Assembly (NCBI GenBank): GCA_902803745.1
Contig: CADCRB010000295.1
Span: forward strand, 1-8,024
Length of the DNA: 8,024 bases
Direction of reading: 5' to 3'
From: an uncultured Lachnospiraceae bacterium
Lineage (GTDB): Bacteria; Bacillota; Clostridia; Lachnospirales; Lachnospiraceae
In this document: piece by piece, positions 1 through 5,857 of the stretch
How positions within the stretch are numbered: position 1 is the first letter of the stretch
Layout of the letters: every line of letters begins with the position of its first letter
Position numbers and translations under genes: made by a program
The notes under the pieces: generated by a model
Database searches by the model: none
Told to the model about the DNA's origin: nothing
The model's input: the letters and a program-made list of their open reading frames with translations, nothing else

Positions 1-1
1 A

Positions 2-1231
2 AGGCTTACCTGCCGTGGGATACTGGAGACGCCGGCTTTCCTTACAGCGGATGAAGAGCACGAGGTGGAGATAGGCGCAGAGGATGTGGCTCTCTCAAAA
101 GACGAGATCCTTCGCAAGACATACTGGGTGACTGTAGAGGATACTCCTGCGATAGAGACCGAGATGATCCTCAGGAGCGGTACGGCTCAGGCATTTGAGG
201 ATGAGACTGCTATAAATACAGCTCCGCATTTCTCGGTCAGGGTAAGGCTTTCCGCGTCATCACCTCTCGAGCTTGTAAGCCGCGAGATCGGAAAGACAAA
301 CCTTGAGATGATGGGAGCCGGACATCTTGATGATTCCATACCTCTTGCAGATATCAAGCTTGTGCGCACCAGCAGCAGCTACATCATAGAGAATATCAGT
401 GAAGATCAGGTAAAGCGCTATGTCATGACTCCGGCCCAGGAGCTTATGAGGAGTGATTATCTGTCCTACTATGTGAAACCCGTGGAGCTTGCAAAGATGA
501 GGGCGGAAGGCATCGGCTCAGAGCCTGCCTGGGCAGGAAACAGAAAGGCTGATCTTTCCAACGTCGCTACGGGAACGCTTGAGATACCGCTTGGACGTAA
601 TGCCAGAGAAGGAGATATCAGATACTCAGGCGAGATACCTCATGGACTGGGACAGGGCAATGTCTATGTGGATATAGGATACAGCTTTGTTTCTGACGAT
701 CCGGGTCTTGGCGCGAATCAAAAGAGCACTATTTACGGCAATCCCGATCTCTTCAGCTACAGCTCACAGCGTCTTGCCGATGTGGAGACGGCAGTCAAGG
801 TGCTTAATGAAAAGGGCAGCTTCGTGGTGGCTGCAAGACTTCTGAGGAGCGTGGAATATCTGGTGCTCAACTTCAGATGGGTCGCCATCAGATTCCCTTC
901 AGCAGATGATATAGAGCTTACCGAGGATTATTACGACAAGAGCATATCCGTGGATAATCCGACAATTATCATGGGAACCAAGGAGAGTCATTTCTTCGGA
1001 GTAAGGTTCAACAATATGAAGGCAGTGAGTGTCACCTATGAGCTGACAGCTCCCGGCAGCGGTGAGATCAGCTCCGATGGAATATACACGGCTCCTACCA
1101 GGGAAGGAGTATATGAGATCAGGATCTACTGCACGGATATGCCTGTGATATGCACCTATGCATATGCCATAGTCAGAAAGAAAATGATAGATGAGCCCGT
1201 GCAGGGAGCAGATACGAATGAGGGCGCATGA
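2..1231 (+). CDS. Partial gene (5' end missing): beta-rich protein with C-terminal Ig-like domain, function unknown
   Basis: The reading frame is open from base 2 with no stop upstream, so the gene begins outside the window. The GTG at 65 is an internal valine codon rather than a convincing start. About 409 residues are visible, ending at a TGA at 1229-1231. Most of the visible part alternates short polar and aliphatic stretches typical of beta-sandwich folds. The last 80 or so residues (about bases 955-1185) look like a bacterial Ig-like domain: a strand-rich segment with the motif SGEISSDGIYTAPTREGVYE, the usual 'G-x-I-x-x-x-G-x-Y-x-A-P' signature seen in bacterial surface and phage Ig-like folds. 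A helical stretch lies before it (about bases 775-870). No membrane helix or sorting signal is visible at the C-terminus, which ends in an acidic tail, so location cannot be judged without the missing N-terminus. It overlaps the next gene by four bases (ATGA), implying translational coupling. I do not recognise the family. Coding status is certain; the Ig-like call is moderate. Confidence 0.85.
   Translation, partial: RLTCRGILETPAFLTADEEHEVEIGAEDVALSKDEILRKTYWVTVEDTPAIETEMILRSGTAQAFEDETAINTAPHFSVRVRLSASSPLELVSREIGKTNLEMMGAGHLDDSIPLADIKLVRTSSSYIIENISEDQVKRYVMTPAQELMRSDYLSYYVKPVELAKMRAEGIGSEPAWAGNRKADLSNVATGTLEIPLGRNAREGDIRYSGEIPHGLGQGNVYVDIGYSFVSDDPGLGANQKSTIYGNPDLFSYSSQRLADVETAVKVLNEKGSFVVAARLLRSVEYLVLNFRWVAIRFPSADDIELTEDYYDKSISVDNPTIIMGTKESHFFGVRFNNMKAVSVTYELTAPGSGEISSDGIYTAPTREGVYEIRIYCTDMPVICTYAYAIVRKKMIDEPVQGADTNEGA
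1220..1224 (+). promoter_or_regulatory. Ribosome binding site GAGGG for the tail-anchored protein gene
   Basis: GAGGG lies inside the end of the preceding gene. It is 3 bases before the ATG at 1228 but 6 bases before the ATG at 1231, so the second ATG is the better-spaced start. With that start, the stop and start codons share one base (TGATG), a typical termination-reinitiation arrangement. Confidence 0.55.
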
Positions 1232-2079
1232 TGACCTTCAAGTCCCGCAACACCAGCTATACGGTAGCCTCGACAATACTGCATACTGCAGTAAATGACT
1301 GCTATACCGCAAAGCCGGAAGGAGGCAATGACGGACGGGAATTTTTGCTTGTCGTGATCAATGATCATGACACTGTCAGATCCTTCATGGAGACGGAGAG
1401 CAAAAGAGAGGCTGCACCCGAGGAGGGAATGCTCATTGAGACTTTTACGAGCGGACAGTCCTATGTGCTTGTATTCCCTTACAGACAGGAAAGACCTCTT
1501 GACAGATTCTTCGTAGGAGAGGCCTATACGCTTGAGCGTTGCGAGAACATATGCACGAATCTGCTTCTTTCGTGCATATCCTGCATGCTGCCTTATCCCT
1601 ATCTCTATCTGATACTGGAGCAGGGACTTATCAATCTGAGCAAGGATGACAGCATTTATTTCAGCTATTCGGTCGATCTGACTGAGCTGGATATTACAAA
1701 GACCGAGCGGGACTGCGCAGTTAAGTGCGCTGATATTATGCTTTCCGTGCTTGAGACCAAGTCGGATGTGAAGAATATCAGCTTCGAGCTGCTTTCCAAG
1801 AAGTCTGCAAATAACAGCTACAGCCGTTTTACAGAGCTGTACAGGGATCTAAGGATCGCTGCGACACCTGTAAAGAAACGTCAGTTGCTTGTCAGGATAA
1901 AGAGCTTTTTTTACAGAAATTCTGACCGGCTGTTCGGTATTTTATTCTGGGTATCACTGATACTTGGCATAGTGGCGCTCGTGCTTCTCTTCACTCATCT
2001 GGTGTGGGGCGATGTGCCATTTTTGAGGATATTTTTTAACAGTTTCAAAAACATCGGAACGGAGTCATTAACGAAATGA
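1228..2079 (+). CDS. Tail-anchored membrane protein with a possible degenerate kinase-like cytosolic domain
   Basis: The product is 283 residues, or 282 if the adjacent ATG at 1231 is used. A long soluble region (about 1-235) is followed by one strongly hydrophobic segment at about 236-259, then only some 24 residues. The basic stretch just before the helix (residues 216-234, with KKR, R and K residues) predicts the N-terminal domain is in the cytosol. The segment at about 66-150 faintly follows a protein kinase fold: a strand and hinge-like stretch (SGQSYVLVFPYRQERPLDRF), a helix (about 102-120), then ILEQGLINLSKDDSIYFSYS, which resembles the catalytic-loop Asn and the following beta hairpin. 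The HRD aspartate, the DFG motif and a glycine loop are not apparent, so any kinase relative would be inactive. The topology and this faint resemblance recall the pseudokinase EssB/YukC of type VII secretion, but the extracytoplasmic part here is far too short for that family and no ESX partner is visible. It sits between four-base overlaps on both sides, suggesting stoichiometric expression with the neighbours. Membrane topology is well supported; the kinase-like fold is tentative. Confidence 0.85.
   Translation: MMTFKSRNTSYTVASTILHTAVNDCYTAKPEGGNDGREFLLVVINDHDTVRSFMETESKREAAPEEGMLIETFTSGQSYVLVFPYRQERPLDRFFVGEAYTLERCENICTNLLLSCISCMLPYPYLYLILEQGLINLSKDDSIYFSYSVDLTELDITKTERDCAVKCADIMLSVLETKSDVKNISFELLSKKSANNSYSRFTELYRDLRIAATPVKKRQLLVRIKSFFYRNSDRLFGILFWVSLILGIVALVLLFTHLVWGDVPFLRIFFNSFKNIGTESLTK
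2061..2064 (+). promoter_or_regulatory. Ribosome binding site GGAG for the receptor-like gene
   Basis: GGAG lies 11 bases upstream of the ATG at 2076, inside the last codons of the preceding gene. Spacing is slightly long. The ATGA overlap means reinitiation probably also contributes. Confidence 0.45.
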
Positions 2080-4547
2080 ACATTAGAGCCCGTATACTGG
2101 CATGTCTTGTAATATTGAGCATACTGATGTCGCTTATAGTCCTCTCCCAGAGCATAAGCGATATTGCCCACGATCCGGAGTATACGGAATACAACGAGGG
2201 CATCGCAGCGACCACAGGCGTTTATTATGAGGAAAACTGGAATCAGCTCGGAAGGCTGTATCTTATAAACGGCGCCGGGGATGTGCTCCGTATGGTCAAT
2301 TCCGCAAATCTCCATATGGAAAAGATTCACTGCATCGAGATCGGCAACGACAAGGTCTATGCCATCTATTCCAGAGATTATGAATATATGAATGATGATT
2401 ATCATATCTACAGGATTGCTGCCTACACTCCTTATCTTGAGCTTATGCAGGCTACGGATATGTTTCTCATTGATTCCGATGAGACAGTGACCAGCATAGA
2501 TGCTGCAGATGACAGCATATTTATTTCAACTGTGGGAGCGGACGGTAATAAGGTAAATGTCTATCAGATAGAAGCAGGTGCATTTATGGATCTTGGCGAC
2601 AGCGGTGATAAGGACTCGGAGCAGGGCGCAGGTCCGGAAGGAAGCATAGATGTCGACTCGATGGAAAAGCCTGTATCGATAGTATACAGGGAGGCGCAGG
2701 GCGGCAGGTTCTTTGTTTCTGCATATTATGACGGGACTGGTGTGATGATACTTGAGGATGTCGACGATCCCTCAGGCCGCTTTAAGCCCGATGTAAGGGT
2801 CAAGGCTGCCGTGGACGCGATCCATTTCAATGTGGCCCAGCAGCTATCCCTGTATTCCAATTACATCTTATGGTGGGTCGGCGGACTCCTGATCTGGTTC
2901 ATCATAATGGGGATCATATATTTCTGTCTCCGCAGAAGGAACAGAAGCCTCTATGTATATGTGATGACGGAGATAATCTATCTGGTACTGCTTGCATCGG
3001 CATTCTATTTTGTAAGACATCACTATGGCGAGAGTGAGATGAGGCAGAACGCAAGATATGCGATCCTTGCCATGAGGCAGGAGCTTGATTATATGCCTGA
3101 TCTCAGCAGCATGAACTTTGAAGATAAGGAATTTTACGACAGCCAGGACTACAGAAATCTGACCTCTGCTATAAGACGGTATATGAAGAGCGGCTATAAC
3201 AACACGATCTTTTATGACATCTTTATTTATAAGGTTCGCTCGGGACAGATCCTTGTGGGTGGCAGAGGCTATAAGGGAATGAATGCGTCCTTCGTATACG
3301 GAGGCTCCCTGAGCGATCTGCAGACAGATCTCAAAAACCATGAGAGGATCGCAGCAGAGGGACTCGTCAAGGAGGGTGAGAATATGATGTCGGTCGGCAT
3401 GCCCGATGATGATCCTTCCTCAGGATACGCTCTGGTAGCGATATGCTATGCGAGAAATGTCTTCTCAGAATTTTGGAGTGATGCCAAGTCGGTGCTGATG
3501 ATCTTTGCAATAGTCTTCCTGTCAGGAAGTCTGCTGATAGGCATAGTATTCTATCTGCAGTCTCTGGATCTGATGTCATTTGAACGATCCATAAGAGATG
3601 TGGCATTGGGACGCACGAAGATAATGCTGCCGGAGACTCCGGCGCAGGATCTCAAATCCATGTGGAATTCTCTGGCTGAGATCTGCAAGCGAATGGAAGA
3701 GATCAGCTATGACAAGTTCAGGATCTTCGAGGCTTATTACAGATTTGCTCCCAAGAATATCGAGACGATAATGAGCAGGGATTCCATCTTTGATGTCAAT
3801 AACGGAGACATGGTGCAGGTTTCCGGTACATTGATGCTGCTTAATACCAACGGTCAGGGCTTTGGCGAAAAGAAGATAAAGTCACTGACAAACATTATGT
3901 CCTATATGAACCAGTACGCTGACACGCAGGAGGGCATCCTGGTATCACAGGACAGCTCGCTTTCGGTACTCAGATTCTTCTTCCTCGAAGACTTTGTGCA
4001 GACTGTATCAAGGGCTACTCAATTCCTTCACCGAAATGCTTCTGATGCTGAGGCTGGCTTTGTATCCGGGTTCTTATATGATGATTCCTTTATCTACGGA
4101 GTAGCCGGCATCAAGGCGCAGAGCCTTTGCTTTATCACATCGCGCGACTCAAGGGAGATGGAGGATTATGCAGCCTGGCTTTACGAGATGAGGATACCGC
4201 TTGTGCTTACGGGCGGCGTGGCAAAAAGAGAGGATGCGGGCCAGACCCGATATATTGGATTTATTCTGACCGGTGCGGATAAAAGGCGTGTCGATCTTTA
4301 TGAAGCGATAGATGCGGAGAGCTCAAGACTCAGACAGCTCAAGCTTTCTACCAGAGAGAAGTTTGAGGAGACACTTAATCTCTTTTATTCGAAGGAGTAT
4401 TACCTCGCGAGAAACAGGTTCACGGAGATATTGAAGGAATGCCCCGAGGACAGCCTTGCAAAGTGGTATCTCTTTGAGAGTGAGCGTTATCTCAACGGCG
4501 AGGCAGATCCGAATTCCGAAGGCGAACTGAGACTGGAAAAACAGTAA
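2076..4547 (+). CDS. Four-helix membrane receptor with HAMP-like linker and degenerate class III cyclase-like domain
   Basis: The product is 823 residues. Predicted order: membrane helix 7-25; a beta-rich extracytoplasmic region 26-262, possibly propeller-like; helices about 264-285 and 293-313 joined by a basic cytosolic loop RRRNR; a second extracytoplasmic region 314-471 resembling a Cache/PAS sensor; a helix 472-494; a HAMP-like linker about 497-545; a class III nucleotidyl cyclase-like domain about 553-745; and a helical tail about 758-806. The cyclase call rests on RFAPKNIETIM (556-566), which matches the usual 'F-x-P' entry motif, the GTLMLLNTNGQGFG strand-turn (584-597), the closing VDLYEAID (739-746), and the tail with A..RF..IL...PED..A..Y, the TPR-like extension common after such domains. 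By my alignment the first metal aspartate is Asn592, Asp626 may be the second, the substrate lysine is absent, and the transition-state Asn/Arg positions (around 694-701) are not conserved. Cyclase activity is therefore unlikely, and a binding or structural role is more plausible. The start is supported by the ATGA overlap with the upstream gene. Confidence 0.88.
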   Translation: MNIRARILACLVILSILMSLIVLSQSISDIAHDPEYTEYNEGIAATTGVYYEENWNQLGRLYLINGAGDVLRMVNSANLHMEKIHCIEIGNDKVYAIYSRDYEYMNDDYHIYRIAAYTPYLELMQATDMFLIDSDETVTSIDAADDSIFISTVGADGNKVNVYQIEAGAFMDLGDSGDKDSEQGAGPEGSIDVDSMEKPVSIVYREAQGGRFFVSAYYDGTGVMILEDVDDPSGRFKPDVRVKAAVDAIHFNVAQQLSLYSNYILWWVGGLLIWFIIMGIIYFCLRRRNRSLYVYVMTEIIYLVLLASAFYFVRHHYGESEMRQNARYAILAMRQELDYMPDLSSMNFEDKEFYDSQDYRNLTSAIRRYMKSGYNNTIFYDIFIYKVRSGQILVGGRGYKGMNASFVYGGSLSDLQTDLKNHERIAAEGLVKEGENMMSVGMPDDDPSSGYALVAICYARNVFSEFWSDAKSVLMIFAIVFLSGSLLIGIVFYLQSLDLMSFERSIRDVALGRTKIMLPETPAQDLKSMWNSLAEICKRMEEISYDKFRIFEAYYRFAPKNIETIMSRDSIFDVNNGDMVQVSGTLMLLNTNGQGFGEKKIKSLTNIMSYMNQYADTQEGILVSQDSSLSVLRFFFLEDFVQTVSRATQFLHRNASDAEAGFVSGFLYDDSFIYGVAGIKAQSLCFITSRDSREMEDYAAWLYEMRIPLVLTGGVAKREDAGQTRYIGFILTGADKRRVDLYEAIDAESSRLRQLKLSTREKFEETLNLFYSKEYYLARNRFTEILKECPEDSLAKWYLFESERYLNGEADPNSEGELRLEKQ

Positions 4548-4597
4548 ACAAATAGCGAAATAATAATGGATAAATAATCCTGGAATAATATTGTAAT
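4548..4597 (+). other. Only sizeable intergenic gap; AT-rich, no clear signal
   Basis: Eleven of these 50 bases are G or C, well below the flanking genes. It contains repeated AATAAT/ATAAT units that could serve as a -10 element, but no matching -35 hexamer is evident. There is no stem with a following U-run, so no intrinsic terminator. Transcription probably reads through from the upstream genes. No good Shine-Dalgarno motif precedes the ATG at 4598; the nearest purine stretch, TGGA at 4581-4584, is 13 bases away. Confidence 0.4.
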
Positions 4598-5857
4598 ATG
4601 GGCGAGAATCTTTTTAACGTATTATTTTCGACAATTAAATCGCGTTTCGCGGCTATAGTATCAAAGCTCAGGCTCTGGCTGTCATGGAACTATGTACGCA
4701 CCCGTGTCATAGGCGGGATCAGAGACTTCTTCTACAAGCTTTTAGATGTAAAGCCGAAGAACAAATCCGATTATTTCACCGTATTTGGGTGGATGATAAG
4801 CAAGCGGCTTGCTTATACCGCGATCATCATAATCGGAGTATTAAGTCTCTGGTATATCGGCGCTACCACGAAGATATATGACAAGCTTACCCAGCATGGC
4901 GGCTTAAGGACTTATTCATACAATTCAGTCCTGCTCCGCCTTGCAAAGGATAAAGTCAGGATCAAGGCAAAGTCCGGCTATATAGCATATGAGGGCGATG
5001 TGAGCAAGGGATATGTCACGGGACAGGGAACTCTCTACTCACCCAACAATATCATGCTTTATAACGGAGCTTTTGAGAAGAACCGCTACGAGGGCGAGGG
5101 AAGCCAGTATTATGACAGCGGAGCTTTGCATTATACGGGTAATTTCCATGAGAACCTCTACGAAGGCGAAGGAAAGCTTTACAGAGAGGATGGCACCGAG
5201 GAATACGAGGGCACATTCTTTGCCGGAATGAAGGAAGGACATGGCAAGCTTGTGGACGGCGGAAACAATGCGGTATATGACGGAAACTTCTCTGCAGATG
5301 AGATAGTATACAGCGAGCTTTTAGGCAAGAGCGCCGATGAGATAAGGGCCATGTATTTTGGCAAGCAGATCCTCTATGAGGAGAATCCGGATATGGGATC
5401 TGATTCCGTGATGTATCTGAAGGATATTAACTGTATGTATCTTGCCCAGAGCGACGGTTCCGCAGCTGATGACTCCAGCAAGGCCACTCAGGTCGTTGTA
5501 TTAAAGGATGTATTCAGGTCAGGAACTACTGAAGCATCAGATATACAAAGCTTAAAGGCTATGCTCGGCGATCCGATCTACGAAGGAAATTCGGCAGTGA
5601 TCCTTCCGGAGGCGATAGCCATAAATATTATGAATGACAACCGCCGGACCATTAACGGAAAGGTGGAAATGGATGTCACGGAGGTGTACAGCGACGATAT
5701 CATCGTAAACAGCTTTGCCAGTGACTATCCCGTATACGTATATTCTTTTGAAAGAGGCGGTCTGGTCTACTCCTTCGTATGCAAGGAGCGGGGCGGAAAG
5801 TTTGAATTTTATGAAATAATGGACGGCGGAGACAGCCTGGATGATGATAAAACATAG
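4598..5857 (+). CDS. Single-pass membrane protein with extracytoplasmic MORN repeats
   Basis: The product is 419 residues. A basic, partly amphipathic N-terminal region (1-70, rich in K and R) precedes one membrane helix at about 71-88, so the N-terminus should be cytosolic and the remaining 330 residues outside. Residues about 128-231 hold four to five MORN-type repeats of about 23 residues with the pattern Y-x-G-x-F...Y-x-G-E-G-x-x-Y, clearest at YEGEGSQYYDSG, YTGNF, YEGEGKLY, YEGTF and GHGKL. MORN repeats form an elongated beta sheet and usually mediate protein or lipid contacts. The region after them (about 240-419) is mixed alpha/beta, with no family I recognise; it ends in a beta-rich stretch and an acidic tail. 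The start at 4598 is the only reasonable one: an in-frame stop (TAA at 4586) closes the frame just upstream, and the next in-frame ATG would fall just before the membrane helix. The ribosome site is weak, so expression may be lower or depend on upstream translation. The 3' end overlaps the TolC-like gene by 17 bases, arguing for a shared role. A scaffold role is inferred. Confidence 0.88.
   Translation: MGENLFNVLFSTIKSRFAAIVSKLRLWLSWNYVRTRVIGGIRDFFYKLLDVKPKNKSDYFTVFGWMISKRLAYTAIIIIGVLSLWYIGATTKIYDKLTQHGGLRTYSYNSVLLRLAKDKVRIKAKSGYIAYEGDVSKGYVTGQGTLYSPNNIMLYNGAFEKNRYEGEGSQYYDSGALHYTGNFHENLYEGEGKLYREDGTEEYEGTFFAGMKEGHGKLVDGGNNAVYDGNFSADEIVYSELLGKSADEIRAMYFGKQILYEENPDMGSDSVMYLKDINCMYLAQSDGSAADDSSKATQVVVLKDVFRSGTTEASDIQSLKAMLGDPIYEGNSAVILPEAIAINIMNDNRRTINGKVEMDVTEVYSDDIIVNSFASDYPVYVYSFERGGLVYSFVCKERGGKFEFYEIMDGGDSLDDDKT
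4979..5290 (+). repeat. MORN-encoding tandem repeat region (protein level)
   Basis: Four to five units of about 69 bases encode the MORN repeats of the membrane-anchored protein. The units are diverged at the DNA level, with only GAGGGCGAGG / GAAGGCGAAG-type cores recurring (about 5091-5100 and 5163-5172). This suggests old repeats under protein-level selection rather than recent duplication. Confidence 0.75.
5828..5831 (+). promoter_or_regulatory. Ribosome binding site GGAG for the TolC-like gene
   Basis: GGAG lies 9 bases before the ATG at 5841 and 12 before the ATG at 5844, inside the 3' end of the MORN gene. This supports 5841 as start over the in-frame GTG at 5859, which would also shorten the basic n-region of the signal peptide. 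Confidence 0.6.

Noticed and set aside
65..67. GTG as the start of the first gene
   Set aside because: The frame is open through base 2, with plausible coding sequence upstream. There is no decisive reason to start here, so the gene was called as 5'-truncated.
1995..2405. Minus-strand open frame of 136 codons across the tail-anchored/receptor junction
   Set aside because: It is antisense to two supported genes, and the isoleucine-rich product arises from the complement of their sequence. No promoter or ribosome site was seen.
2868..3341. Minus-strand open frame of 157 codons inside the receptor gene
   Set aside because: It lies wholly inside a well-supported plus-strand gene with clear membrane and domain pattern, has no credible ribosome site and its product shows no domain.
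1228..4547. Type VII secretion (EssB-like) locus
   Set aside because: Only a faint pseudokinase resemblance and topology support it. No WXG100 protein, FtsK/SpoIIIE ATPase or other ESX component is in the window.
4588..4599. Inverted repeat ATATT-GT-AATAT overlapping the MORN start codon
   Set aside because: Five AT pairs with a two-base loop cannot form a stable RNA hairpin, and such repeats are expected by chance in an AT-rich spacer.
4684..5231. Small plus-strand frames (4684-4881 and 5013-5231) inside the MORN gene
   Set aside because: Out of frame with the MORN gene; products are low in domain-like pattern and rich in residues expected from frame-shifted reading.
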